Source: Pseudohongiella sp. (GTDB taxonomy: Bacteria > Pseudomonadota > Gammaproteobacteria > Pseudomonadales > Pseudohongiellaceae). From it: a stretch of 64,000 nt of DNA. Within the stretch, counting starts at the first letter, position 1. The number at the start of each line of letters is the position of its first letter. The notes beneath the pieces are model-generated. The model had not been told where the DNA came from. It worked only from the letters and a program-made list of their open reading frames with translations, and did not search any database. The stretch is taken from contig NZ_DRFV01000006.1 of assembly GCF_011050365.1 (NCBI RefSeq), positions 62,001 to 126,000 of the forward strand, given 5' to 3'. Shown here one piece after another: positions 8,115 through 16,633 of this stretch. Position numbers and translations under genes: made by a program.

Positions 8115-9911
8115 ATGAGTAAGCGCAAGATCCATATTACCGACGTCATCCTGCGGGATGCCCACCAATCCCTGATAGCAACACGTATGCGCACTGAGGA
8201 TATGCTGCCGGCCTGTGAATGGCTGGACAAGGCCGGCTACTGGTCGCTGGAGTGCTGGGGCGGTGCGACTTTCGATGCCTGTGTGCGTTTTCTCAAGGAG
8301 GATCCCTGGGCGCGACTGCGGCAATTGAAAAAGGCCCTGCCCAACACGCGCTTGCAAATGCTGCTGCGCGGTCAGAACCTGCTGGGTTATCGCCATTATG
8401 CTGATGATGTGGTGGAGGCTTTCTGTCAGAAAGCGGCCGAGAACGGTATTGATGTGTTTCGCATCTTTGACGCCATGAATGATGTGCGCAATCTCGAGAC
8501 CAGCATCAAGGCGGTCAAGAAGGCGGGCAAGCATGCTCAGGGCACGCTGTGTTACACCATCAGCCCGGTGCACGATACGCAGACTTTTCTGGATCAGGCC
8601 AAGGCCATGGCGGACATGGGCATAGACAGCATCGCGATCAAGGACATGGCCGGGTTGTTGACGCCCAGCGCTACCGCAGAACTGGTGTCTGCACTGAAGA
8701 AAAACCTGGATTTGCCAGTGTTTCTGCACAGCCATTACACCTCGGGCATGGCCACCATGTGTCAATGGGCCGCTCTGGATGCAGGCGTAGATCACATCGA
8801 TACTGCGCTGTCGGCCTTTGCCGGTGGTACCAGTCATCCGCCTACTGAATCAGTGGTCGCAGCGCTGCATGACGCCGGCTATGAAACCGGACTGGATCTG
8901 GAGTTGCTGGAACACGCCAACCGGCATTTCCGGGACGTGCGCAAGAAGTATCACCAGTTCGAAAGCGAGTACAACGGTGTTGATACGGCGGTTCTGTTGT
9001 CGCAGGTGCCGGGCGGCATGATGTCGAATCTCGCGAACCAGCTTAAAGAGCAGGGTGCGCTGGAAAAGATCCGTGAGGTGTTTATCGAAATACCCAAGGT
9101 GCGGGCTGATCTGGGTTATCCACCGCTGGTAACACCTACCTCACAGCTGGTCGGCGCGCAGGCCGTTGCCAATGTGCTGACAGGGAAGCGCTACGAGACC
9201 ATCACCAATGAAGTGAAGAAATACCTGCAGGGCTGGTATGGCAAGGCGCCGGGTGAAATTGACAAGGACCTGCAGCGTCGCGCCGTCGGCAACGAAGAAC
9301 TGATTGACGAGCGTCCGGCAAACCTGTTGCCCAACGAATTCCACAAACTCAAGGCGCAAATCGGCGATCTGGCAGAAAGCGAAGAAGATGTATTGACCTT
9401 CGCCATGTTCCCCGACCAGGCGCGAACCTATCTGGAACAGCGCCAGGCTGGCACCCTGCAGCCCGAACCACTGGAGCCACTGCCCAGCGCCGGCTCATCA
9501 GGCAATATCTCCACTGAGTTCAAGATTACCGTGCATGGTGAGAGCTACGATGTCCATGTCACCGGCGCAAGCCCGACCAGCGAGACCAAACGTCGCTTTT
9601 ATATGACCATTGATGGTGTGCCCGAGGAGATTTCACTGGAGTCTTTGGGTGAGTTCCAGAAAAGCAGCGGTGCTGGCAAACGCGAGAAGGTTACCAAGGA
9701 AGGTCAGGTGACCACCACAATGCCTGGCAATATAGTTGACGTTTTGGTCAAGGAAGGCGAGGAAGTTGCTGCGGGTGACCCGGTGCTGGTCATTGAAGCC
9801 ATGAAGATGGAGACTGAAATCAAGGCGGCGGTCTCAGGCAAGGTCACTGCGGTGCATATCCAGAAGGGTGATCGGGTGACCCCGGGTGATGTGTTGGTGG
9901 AGATCGGCTAA
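8115..9911 (+). CDS. pycB: Pyruvate carboxylase subunit B (carboxyltransferase + biotin carrier)
   Basis: Transfers the carboxyl group from biotin to pyruvate, giving oxaloacetate. Of 598 residues, the N-terminal half is an HMGL-like TIM barrel (ITDVILRDAHQSLIATRMRTEDM, ECWGGATFDACVRFL, HSHYTSGMATM with metal-binding His), then a PYC/OADA helical domain, an Ala/Pro/Ser-rich linker at about 455-475, and a biotinyl domain with EAMKMET, biotin on Lys564. The same architecture occurs in the alpha subunit of the Na+-pumping oxaloacetate decarboxylase. However, no beta (membrane) or gamma subunit is adjacent while a biotin carboxylase is, so the carboxylase direction is preferred. The ribosome-binding site CGGAGAA precedes the start. 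With glcB-aceA nearby it supports anaplerosis on two- and three-carbon substrates. Confidence 0.88.
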   Translation: MSKRKIHITDVILRDAHQSLIATRMRTEDMLPACEWLDKAGYWSLECWGGATFDACVRFLKEDPWARLRQLKKALPNTRLQMLLRGQNLLGYRHYADDVVEAFCQKAAENGIDVFRIFDAMNDVRNLETSIKAVKKAGKHAQGTLCYTISPVHDTQTFLDQAKAMADMGIDSIAIKDMAGLLTPSATAELVSALKKNLDLPVFLHSHYTSGMATMCQWAALDAGVDHIDTALSAFAGGTSHPPTESVVAALHDAGYETGLDLELLEHANRHFRDVRKKYHQFESEYNGVDTAVLLSQVPGGMMSNLANQLKEQGALEKIREVFIEIPKVRADLGYPPLVTPTSQLVGAQAVANVLTGKRYETITNEVKKYLQGWYGKAPGEIDKDLQRRAVGNEELIDERPANLLPNEFHKLKAQIGDLAESEEDVLTFAMFPDQARTYLEQRQAGTLQPEPLEPLPSAGSSGNISTEFKITVHGESYDVHVTGASPTSETKRRFYMTIDGVPEEISLESLGEFQKSSGAGKREKVTKEGQVTTTMPGNIVDVLVKEGEEVAAGDPVLVIEAMKMETEIKAAVSGKVTAVHIQKGDRVTPGDVLVEIG

Positions 9912-9952
9912 ACCCGACCATCTGGAAATGCCATTGTTACCAGGAGAGCAAC

Positions 9953-10177
9953 ATGAAGTTTGGTTTGCGAAAGTGGACAGCGTTCGTGTTGCTTTTAGTG
10001 GCCGTAGCGCTCAATGCTGGCGCGTGCAGTAACAGGGCTGTCTACGACAATCTGAGGGTGCATCAGCGTCAGGAATGCGGGGATCAGCCAATGTCGAGTT
10101 ATGAACAGTGCCTTGAACGTACCCGTCAGACCTATGAGGCCTACAAGCGCGAGCGTCGCGAGGCGCTGGAGCTTTGA
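9953..10177 (+). CDS. Small putative lipoprotein
   Basis: A 74-residue protein preceded by a good ribosome-binding site (AGGAGAG). It has a positively charged start (MKFGLRKW), a hydrophobic stretch at about 9-23 and Cys25 in the context NAGAC, a plausible though imperfect lipobox. The mature part is hydrophilic, charged and Cys-containing (HQRQECG, SYEQCLERTRQ), predicted helical. I do not recognise a family beyond small lipoproteins with an xxYExCLxRxxxxYExY repeat-like tail. It begins 41 bases after pycB and may be on that transcript; no functional link is implied. Confidence 0.7.
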   Translation: MKFGLRKWTAFVLLLVAVALNAGACSNRAVYDNLRVHQRQECGDQPMSSYEQCLERTRQTYEAYKRERREALEL

Positions 10178-10277
10178 CGGGCTGGCGTGTGGTTGCGGCA
10201 CGTTGTTTCCAGCTTAAAAGCGTGGAACAACTGCAGTTGATACTTCCAGGCGTATTAAGAAACCAACAAACCGCGAA

Positions 10278-10379
10278 TCATTTTTTGCTTGCCTGCTTCT
10301 CTTTCTTGGCCGCCTTTTTTTCTTTTGGATTCAAAAGGGGCTTTTTCTTGGTTTCCTTGACGCTCTTTTGCTCTTTCAT
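10278..10379 (-). CDS. Lysine-rich 33-residue small protein
   Basis: A short reading frame on the minus strand: ATG at 10379, TGA at 10278-10280. The translation runs MKEQKSVKETKKKPLLNPKE then KKAAKKEKQASKK; 16 of 33 residues are Lys and the predicted charge is strongly positive. A GGAG ribosome-binding site sits 8 bases before the ATG. The composition is non-random and the KxKKPLLxPKEKKAAKKxK pattern is one I associate, from memory, with small uncharacterised proteobacterial proteins. That recollection is unverified. Possible roles are binding RNA, DNA, ribosomes or acidic membranes; none is shown. Plus-strand frames over the same bases lack ribosome-binding sites and are judged spurious. 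Confidence 0.6.
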   Translation of the reverse strand: MKEQKSVKETKKKPLLNPKEKKAAKKEKQASKK

Positions 10380-10804
10380 GAGTATTGCTCCGGTTCACGT
10401 TCAAGCTCAGGCCCCGACCGGGATTTGAGGTTGAAAATCAAGAAATATTAGCAGGTAATTGCAAGAAAGGAAGTACCCGCCAGAAATATACTTTCTGCGT
10501 TTTTCTGCTCGTGACTGAATCACGATCGTGCAGTCAATTCGGCAATTTTGGCTTCGGCATTGTGATTTTCCGGCCGCTCATCAGCGCAGCCTGATCAAAG
10601 GCTATCTGCAGAGCGTTTAAACTCTGATGATGAGATACGGTGTTGTGTTCGGTCACGGCAACTTCTTTTGATGGCCTCAACTTACACCATGTTTGTGACA
10701 GACCTCCCCATCATCGTCACAGCACTGCCACGAATCCTTCACCATACTGTCGCATACATCCCCTAAAGTGGCCCCCTTAGTCATCACTCTGCATGGGAGC
10801 GAGT
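10380..10804. other. Intergenic region upstream of the Oar-like TonB receptor
   Basis: About 425 bases with no convincing gene. It holds the promoter of the small Lys-rich gene (leftward) and that of the TonB receptor (rightward). One structured element is visible at 10512-10536: TGACTG, then the palindrome CACGATCGTG, then CAGTCA, an imperfect 25-base inverted repeat that could be an operator or RNA stem. A GTGAC...GTCAC pair near 10695-10730 is too widely spaced for CRP. Confidence 0.45.
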
Positions 10805-13800
10805 ATGTATTCATCTACAAAAAATCTAAAGAAAAAGGCGCTGGCCAGCTCGGTTCTGCTGGCTCTTGGCCTGGGCATTGGCCTGTCGGCACCCACATTC
10901 GCACAAGACATGACCTCGGCTATTCGTGGTCGAATCAATGGCACGGATGGCTCCCCACAAGCCAACACCACCATTGTCATTGAAGACACCCGTACCGGCG
11001 CCACTCGCACCCTGCAGACCAACGACTCTGGCGCTTTCTATGCCACCAACCTGTCTGTAGGCGGCCCCTACCGGGTCACTGCCAATGGCCGCTCTGTTGT
11101 CATCGACTCGATTGCGCTTGGGGACATATACAACGTTTCCATCGACATGAATACTGCCCCGGTGGAAGAAATTGTGGTGTTGGGCCGTTCCGGCACTATC
11201 GTTGACGTGGCCTCAGGCCCGGCGGCAACATACTCCACCTTCGACCTGGAAACCTCCGTCGCCTTTGATCGCGACATCAAGGATGTATTCATTTACGATC
11301 CGCGTCTGAACCTTGATAGTGATTCCGCCATTAACTGTGTTGGTAAACACCCGCGTTACAACAGCGTGAGTCTTGATGGCGTTAGCCAGAATGACCGCTT
11401 CGGCCTGAACAGCAACGGTTACTCCACGGCCACCGGTATGCCTTTCCCGTTTGAAGCGGTTGCCCAGGTTGCGGTAGAGCTGGCCCCGTTTGATGTCACC
11501 TATGGTGGCTTTACTGCCTGTAACATCAATGCTGTGACCAAGTCCGGTGGTAATGACTTTACCGGCACAGCATTTTATGAATACAACAATCAGGATATGC
11601 GCGGCGATTCATTGACCGTAAACGGTGACGAGTCGAAATTCATCAGCCCGGACTACAAAGAAGAAAAGCGCGGGTTCAGCCTCGGTGGCCCATTGCTACG
11701 TGACCGGCTGTTTATTTTTGGTGCCTACGAAGAAACTGAAACGCCCGAGTTTATTGCCGCGGGCTTCGCCGGGTCCGGCAACGGCGTGGAACGCCCCTGG
11801 CTGAGCCAGTCAGACTTTAATCGCATCAGCAATATCGCCAGCAACGCTTATGCGTATGACGCGGGCGGCATGCCGTCTGATGGCGCCCAGACCGAAGAAA
11901 AATACATGTTGCGTCTGGACTGGAATATCAGCGAGCAGCACGATGCGACCGTGATTTACAACTTCTATGATGGTATCGAAGATCGCGCATCGGACTCTGA
12001 CAGCAACGAATTCGAATTCGCCAATCACTTTTACCGCAAAGGCTCTGAATCCGAAACGATGACATTCAAGCTGTCCTCACAATGGAACAGCGCGCTGTCA
12101 ACCGACCTGTTTATCAGTCGCAATACCATGGATGATTCTCAGGTCACGGTAGGCCCGAAAGACTTTGCCGAAATGCAGATCCGCATGGGCAGCAACACTG
12201 TGTATCTGGGTGCTGATGATTCCCGTCAGGCCAACAGCCTTGCCACTGAATCCGATTTCATGAAGCTCTCTGCGGAATACCTGTGGAATGATCACGTGGT
12301 GACCGTGGGTTATGAGCGCGACGACTTGTTTGTGTTTAACCAGTTCCTGCAGCACGCTCGTGGTGGTGAATATCGTTTTGAAGACCTGTCGGCCAACAAC
12401 CCGGCAGCCTGCGATTCGTTAACGGCTCTGGGCCGGCAGGCAGACCCGGCCTGTGGTCTGACCGGTATTGATCATTTTGAATTGGGCATTCCTACGGATA
12501 TTTACTACGGCAGTGGTGGTGGCACCAACAACCCGGCCGATGCTGCCGCCAGTTTCAGCAATGTGTTGAACACCCTGTATGTTCAGGACGAATTTCGTCT
12601 GGACGATTATGCTCTGACACTGGTTGCCGGGCTGCGTTATGACTGGTTCACCAGCGATGATCGCCCCAGTTTCAACCAGGCCTTTACTGATCTTAACGGT
12701 GGTCTGCGTAATGACGCCAATGTCGATGGTCTTGATCTGTTGATGCCGCGCCTGGGCTTTACCTGGGAGGCTGCAGATGATCTGACGGTGCGTGGCGGCC
12801 TGGGTCTGTATTCCGGTGGTAACCCCAACGTCTGGCTTTCCAATGCCTGGAGCAATGATGGTTTATCCAATGTGCAGGTACGTGATCGCAACAACGGCAG
12901 CCTGTCGGTGTTTGATGACTACGTTCTCAGTGGCAGCCAGCGGCCCGGTTACGATGTGCCGCAGGCCATGAGAGACGAAGTGGCTGCAACTACCGCCGCC
13001 AGCGCCTCCAACAGCTTCCTGGTGCTGATCGATCCGGATTACGAGCAACCTTCAGAGTGGAAATTTGCCTTGGGTGCCACGTACACCCTACCAACAGGGA
13101 CAACGCTTGAAGGCGACTATCTGTACTCAGTGGCAAATAACCCTGCATTCTATGTCGATGTCGCACAGGACGTTGTGGGCACCACAGCTGCGGGTCAGCC
13201 AATCTACTCAAACGTGCGTGGCCAGAGCAACTACATGCTGACCAACTCCAGTGAGTCTCCGAAGAGCCATTCCCTGTCCTTGTTGGCGCGCCAGACCTAT
13301 GACTGGGGTCTGGACTGGACCTTTGGATATGCCTATACGCAGGCGGAAGATCTCAGCCCGATGACCTCTTCAGTAGCCGGCTCGAACTTCACCAACCTGG
13401 CGCTGAATGATATCAACAGCCCGCAAGCGGGCACGTCCAACTATGAAACCCCGCACCGGTTCACGGCTCGGGTCAGTTATGGTCGTGAGTTCCTGCCCGG
13501 TTACGAAACGCGTGCCACCATGCAGTGGTTCCGGGCCAAGGGTCAACCACAAAGCTATGTCATGAGTAGCCGTGGACTGGAAGGCAGCAACAGCGGTAAC
13601 CGTCGTCACTTGCTGTACGTGCCGGGTCCCAATGATCAGAACGTTGTTGTGGGGCCGAACTTTGATGTTGCCGCATTTTCCGACTTTGTTGATGCCAACG
13701 GTCTAAGCCAGGGTTTCCAGACGCGAAATGATGTTTACTCGCGCTGGACCTCGCGTATGGATTTGCGCCTGGATCAGGAGCTGCCGGCGTTCTTTGATGG

Positions 13801-14026
13801 CGCCAATGCACGGGTTTACGTCAAAGTGTACAATCTGTTAAACATGATCAATGACGAGTGGGGTCATCAGTACGATGCCCAGTTCTTCTCGCCCGATGTA
13901 GTGACCCAGTCTCTTAATGATCAGGGCCAGTACGTATTCGAGCGTTTCAACGCAAAGAGCGTCAGTGATCTGCAGGAGACACAATCTCTGTGGCAAGTGC
14001 GCCTGGGCATACAGTTTGAATTCTGA
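10805..14026 (+). CDS. Oar-like TonB-dependent outer-membrane receptor
   Basis: An outer-membrane transporter of about 1073 residues energised by TonB. Order: signal peptide (LASSVLLALGLGIGLSAPTFAQ), a carboxypeptidase-regulatory/Cna-B-like beta domain at about 28-110 (SAIRGRINGTDGSPQANTTIVIEDTRTGATRTLQTNDSG), a plug domain at about 120-250, and a long beta-barrel ending in the aromatic signature ...RLGIQFEF. The N-terminal beta domain and great length match the Oar/OmpA-related subgroup, whose substrates are usually large organic molecules and not ferric siderophores. ATG 10805 is preferred to ATG 10793 because GGGAGCGAG lies directly before it. The next gene encodes a secreted phosphodiesterase, suggesting a release-and-uptake pair. 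Substrate unknown. Confidence 0.88.
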   Translation: MYSSTKNLKKKALASSVLLALGLGIGLSAPTFAQDMTSAIRGRINGTDGSPQANTTIVIEDTRTGATRTLQTNDSGAFYATNLSVGGPYRVTANGRSVVIDSIALGDIYNVSIDMNTAPVEEIVVLGRSGTIVDVASGPAATYSTFDLETSVAFDRDIKDVFIYDPRLNLDSDSAINCVGKHPRYNSVSLDGVSQNDRFGLNSNGYSTATGMPFPFEAVAQVAVELAPFDVTYGGFTACNINAVTKSGGNDFTGTAFYEYNNQDMRGDSLTVNGDESKFISPDYKEEKRGFSLGGPLLRDRLFIFGAYEETETPEFIAAGFAGSGNGVERPWLSQSDFNRISNIASNAYAYDAGGMPSDGAQTEEKYMLRLDWNISEQHDATVIYNFYDGIEDRASDSDSNEFEFANHFYRKGSESETMTFKLSSQWNSALSTDLFISRNTMDDSQVTVGPKDFAEMQIRMGSNTVYLGADDSRQANSLATESDFMKLSAEYLWNDHVVTVGYERDDLFVFNQFLQHARGGEYRFEDLSANNPAACDSLTALGRQADPACGLTGIDHFELGIPTDIYYGSGGGTNNPADAAASFSNVLNTLYVQDEFRLDDYALTLVAGLRYDWFTSDDRPSFNQAFTDLNGGLRNDANVDGLDLLMPRLGFTWEAADDLTVRGGLGLYSGGNPNVWLSNAWSNDGLSNVQVRDRNNGSLSVFDDYVLSGSQRPGYDVPQAMRDEVAATTAASASNSFLVLIDPDYEQPSEWKFALGATYTLPTGTTLEGDYLYSVANNPAFYVDVAQDVVGTTAAGQPIYSNVRGQSNYMLTNSSESPKSHSLSLLARQTYDWGLDWTFGYAYTQAEDLSPMTSSVAGSNFTNLALNDINSPQAGTSNYETPHRFTARVSYGREFLPGYETRATMQWFRAKGQPQSYVMSSRGLEGSNSGNRRHLLYVPGPNDQNVVVGPNFDVAAFSDFVDANGLSQGFQTRNDVYSRWTSRMDLRLDQELPAFFDGANARVYVKVYNLLNMINDEWGHQYDAQFFSPDVVTQSLNDQGQYVFERFNAKSVSDLQETQSLWQVRLGIQFEF

Positions 14027-14063
14027 CCTGAAGATCTGCATGTACAACGTTTGGCACACCCGG

Positions 14064-15308
14064 ATGAAAATCCGGGTGCTTGCCATCGTGCTGGCGCTCA
14101 GCGCCGGCATATCCGGATTGTCGCCTCAGGCGTCAGCCGCCGACCAGCCTGACAACCAGCCCATCACGCTTTTGATCGGCCTGGATGGACTGCGCTGGGA
14201 TATCATTGATCGACATCCGGCACCCACTCTGCAGCGTTTGGCGGATCAGGGGGTGCGGGCGCAGGGCCTTATTCCGGTGCTGCCATCCAAGACCTTTCCC
14301 AACTTCTATGCCATCGCGACCGGCCTGTATCCGGAAAACAACGGTGTCATGGATAACACCACTTATGCCCCGGAGATCAATACAACCTTCCGCATGAGTG
14401 ATCAGAACGATGCGCGCTGGTTCCAGGGTGAACCCATTTGGGTAACAGCGGAGCAGCAGGGCGTTCGCGCGGCAACCATGTTCTGGGTAGGATCAGCGGC
14501 CCCGGTGGCAGGTACCCGACCCAGCTATTGGCGCCAGTTTGATGGCAGCGTGTCGAATGCGGCCCGTGTGCAGCAGGTGTTTGACTGGCTGGATTTGCCC
14601 GAACCGGAACGACCGGGGTTTATCAGTCTGTACTTTGAAGCCATTGACTCCGCCAGCCATGGCGCGGGTGTCGATAGCGCCGAAGAGCGCCAGGCGGTGG
14701 CTGATGTAGATGCAGAACTGGCGCATTTGCTGCAAGGTCTGGAATCACGTGGATTGCTGACACAGATGAATATCGTGATTGTTGGTGATCATGGTATGAC
14801 GGACCTGTCTGCCGATCGCATCATCTATCTCGATGACTACGTCGATTTTTCTTCGCTGCATAGTCCGCAGCTTAGCGGTGAACGGCAGGGCAATGCTGTA
14901 TTTGCAGCGTTTCACGGCGAGGACGTCAGCGTGGAGAATGTGTATCAGGCGTTGGCCCTGGCGCATCCGAAAATGCAGGTGTATCGAAAATCGCAGTTCC
15001 CGGACTGGTTTCGTCTGTCGCATCCGGACCGTGGACCTGACCTGCTGATTGTGCCTGACAATGGCTGGCTGCTATCCAAACGCGGCATCGAATTTCGCGG
15101 ACCGCGTGCTACCCATGGTTTCTCGCCACAGCATCGCGATATGCATGCCGCGCTGATCGCCAGTGGTCCTGCCTTCCGGCAAGGCGTGACCGTGGAACCT
15201 CTGCACGTAGTCGACATCTACGGTATCCTCAGCCGCACGCTGGGCATCGTTCCCGCCGACAATGACGGCAGCGCTCGCCGCATCGGAACACTGTTCCGCC
15301 CTGATTGA
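14064..15308 (+). CDS. Secreted nucleotide pyrophosphatase/phosphodiesterase (alkaline phosphatase superfamily)
   Basis: A periplasmic or secreted phosphodiesterase of about 414 residues. After a signal peptide (MKIRVLAIVLALSAGISG..., cleavage near ASA) come the two-zinc active-site motifs of the ENPP family: GLDGLRWD with Asp41, KTFPNFYAIATG with nucleophile Thr77, EAIDSASHGAG (Asp and His), VGDHGM (Asp and His) and the late THGF His. Likely substrates are nucleotides, nucleotide sugars or phosphodiester lipids. Start is uncertain: ATG 14040 is in frame and adds 8 residues; 14064 gives the cleaner signal peptide though neither has a strong ribosome-binding site. It starts 37 bases after the TonB receptor and is probably co-transcribed with it. 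Confidence 0.87.
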   Translation: MKIRVLAIVLALSAGISGLSPQASAADQPDNQPITLLIGLDGLRWDIIDRHPAPTLQRLADQGVRAQGLIPVLPSKTFPNFYAIATGLYPENNGVMDNTTYAPEINTTFRMSDQNDARWFQGEPIWVTAEQQGVRAATMFWVGSAAPVAGTRPSYWRQFDGSVSNAARVQQVFDWLDLPEPERPGFISLYFEAIDSASHGAGVDSAEERQAVADVDAELAHLLQGLESRGLLTQMNIVIVGDHGMTDLSADRIIYLDDYVDFSSLHSPQLSGERQGNAVFAAFHGEDVSVENVYQALALAHPKMQVYRKSQFPDWFRLSHPDRGPDLLIVPDNGWLLSKRGIEFRGPRATHGFSPQHRDMHAALIASGPAFRQGVTVEPLHVVDIYGILSRTLGIVPADNDGSARRIGTLFRPD

Positions 15309-15318
15309 CCCGGGTCAA
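15305..15318. promoter_or_regulatory. Perfect 14-bp palindrome overlapping the phosphodiesterase stop
   Basis: TTGACCCGGGTCAA is fully self-complementary without a loop, as expected of a dimer-binding operator and unlike a terminator. It includes the stop codon of the preceding gene and lies about 95 bases before the 68-residue membrane protein. The cognate regulator is not recognised. Confidence 0.35.
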
Positions 15319-15349
15319 ATCACAATCACGGGACTGAGCACGCTCGCAC

Positions 15350-15408
15350 CTCTCCTTGTATTCATCGCACAGGGTTGTTACAACAGGTAAACCCCAATAC
15401 AAGGAGAG
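15350..15408 (+). promoter_or_regulatory. Leader inverted repeat that can bury the ribosome-binding site
   Basis: CTCTCCTTGTATT at 15350-15362 is an exact 13-base complement of AATACAAGGAGAG at 15396-15408. The downstream arm contains the AAGGAG ribosome-binding site of the gene starting at 15413. The 33-base interval holds a small nested stem (GTTG-TTA-CAAC at 15374-15384). In the mRNA the long stem would hide the ribosome-binding site, so translation may be controlled by temperature, a small RNA, a ligand or a protein. This holds only if transcription starts upstream of 15350. Confidence 0.5.
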
Positions 15409-15412
15409 CGCC

Positions 15413-15619
15413 ATGGAATCCAGGACAGAAAAGAAAATCCGCCGACGTCGCGGCAATATCGGCATCGCTATCGGCGTGGGTCTGAGCACCGGGCTGGGTT
15501 TCGGCCTGGCGATGAACAGTACTGTTTATGGTGCCTCGGTCGGCGTCATTGTCGCGATCGCACTTTGGGCCGCTGGCGTTGGCGCCCGAAAAGAAGTCGC
15601 GCGCCAGGAAGACTCCTGA
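15413..15619 (+). CDS. Small membrane protein, 68 residues
   Basis: The start at 15413 follows AAGGAGAGCGCC. The protein begins with a very basic segment (MESRTEKKIRRRRGN), then two hydrophobic, glycine-rich segments at about 16-36 (IGIAIGVGLSTGLGFGLAM) and 41-58 (GASVGVIVAIALWAAGVGA), and a short charged tail. This suggests a hairpin inner-membrane protein with cytoplasmic ends. I do not recognise a characterised family. Its leader carries a 13-bp inverted repeat covering the ribosome-binding site and a 14-bp palindrome further up, so expression looks deliberately controlled. Confidence 0.7.
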   Translation: MESRTEKKIRRRRGNIGIAIGVGLSTGLGFGLAMNSTVYGASVGVIVAIALWAAGVGARKEVARQEDS

Positions 15620-15716
15620 TGATCCGGGTTATGCGCAGGAATTGCACATCAGGGCAGATTGGGACTATTGTGTAGGTTGTGCTGTAGACCGAATATTGAA
15701 TCTGGAGTGTTCTGAT

Positions 15717-16604
15717 ATGAAGCGAATGTCGCTACTGTTACTGCTTGTCCTGTCTCCCATTTTTGCTGTGGCAGCTCCGCAAGGCTGGGCGCCGCTGCTG
15801 GAACCAGCCCAGTTGTCTGACTTGCTTGCCGGTGAACACGAAATACGCGTGTTGCACCTGACCGGCAACTATGACGAAGGCCATATTCCGGGCGCTGTGT
15901 CTGCGCCTTATGCACAATTCCGCGGGCCACAGGAGAATGCCGGCCAGTTGCCTGCGTTGTCAGAGCTGACGCGTATTGTGCAGGAGCTGGGTATTGATGC
16001 AAATACGCCACTTGTGTTGGTGCATGGTGGCAGTGGTGCCGTCGATATGGGCGCCGCCACCCGGGTGTACTGGACAATGAAGTCGCTTGGCGTTGACACA
16101 CTCGCGATCCTGAACGGTGGTTTTGCCGCCTGGCAGGCTGCTGAACTGCCGGTCACTACCGACACAGTTGCGGTCAGTGCCACAGATTTTCAGCCCCAAT
16201 GGAACGGCGCCTACCAGACCACCACGGCACAAATGGAAACCCTGGTTGCCGAGGGTGATGCGCAGATTGTCGACGCCCGTCCGCAGCCCTATTTTGCCGG
16301 TGAGCAGGCTTCAGCGGCGCGTGCAGGCACGTTGCCGGGTGCCACCAACCTGAGCTTTACCGCTATGTTTGATGGCAACCGCATGAAGACAGGAGACGAG
16401 TTGAGCGCGATGCTGGATAGCGCCATTGCGCGAGATGCCCCTTTGACTGTGACTTTCTGCAATACCGGTCATCTGGGTTCGATTGACTGGTTCGCCATCA
16501 GTGAACTTGGCGGGTATGACAATACCCGACTGTATGCCGAGAGTATCACCGAATGGGCGATGGACCCCGAGCGCCCGATGGTGAATGAACCGGCAGACAA
16601 CTGA
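15717..16604 (+). CDS. Periplasmic tandem rhodanese (sulfurtransferase)
   Basis: A 295-residue exported protein with signal peptide MKRMSLLLLLVLSPIFAVA. It has two rhodanese folds: residues about 25-150 (GHIPGAVSAPYAQFRG, then VLVHGGSGAVDMGAATRVYW) and 160-285 (IVDARPQPYFAG, GTLPGATNLSF, VTFCNTGHLGS). Only the second has the persulfide-carrying cysteine (Cys248, loop CNTGHLG). In the first, the active-site Cys position is occupied by HGGSGA, so it is structural, as in thiosulfate sulfurtransferases. Likely reaction: moving sulfane sulfur from thiosulfate or a related donor to cyanide or a thiol in the periplasm. ATG 15717 is chosen for the signal peptide. It could be functionally tied to the sulfide genes at 61-63 kb, but they are far away. 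Confidence 0.85.
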   Translation: MKRMSLLLLLVLSPIFAVAAPQGWAPLLEPAQLSDLLAGEHEIRVLHLTGNYDEGHIPGAVSAPYAQFRGPQENAGQLPALSELTRIVQELGIDANTPLVLVHGGSGAVDMGAATRVYWTMKSLGVDTLAILNGGFAAWQAAELPVTTDTVAVSATDFQPQWNGAYQTTTAQMETLVAEGDAQIVDARPQPYFAGEQASAARAGTLPGATNLSFTAMFDGNRMKTGDELSAMLDSAIARDAPLTVTFCNTGHLGSIDWFAISELGGYDNTRLYAESITEWAMDPERPMVNEPADN

Positions 16605-16633
16605 TTTTTATTGTTTGATCAAGTTGCTGAACA

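Noticed and set aside
7419-8837. Long 472-codon minus-strand frame opposite pycA/pycB
   Set aside because: It lies fully antisense to two well-supported conserved genes, has no family likeness and no ribosome-binding site.
6681-9911. Oxaloacetate decarboxylase Na+ pump reading for pycA/pycB
   Set aside because: No membrane beta or gamma subunit nearby, and a biotin carboxylase subunit is present.
10174-10594. Two plus-strand frames across the small Lys-rich gene
   Set aside because: Phe/Leu-rich translation is the mirror of the Lys-rich minus-strand gene, with no ribosome-binding site; the minus-strand reading is better supported.
10690-10735. CRP-like TGTGA...TCACA pair before the Oar-like receptor
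   Set aside because: Half-sites are far more than the 6 bases apart required for CRP.
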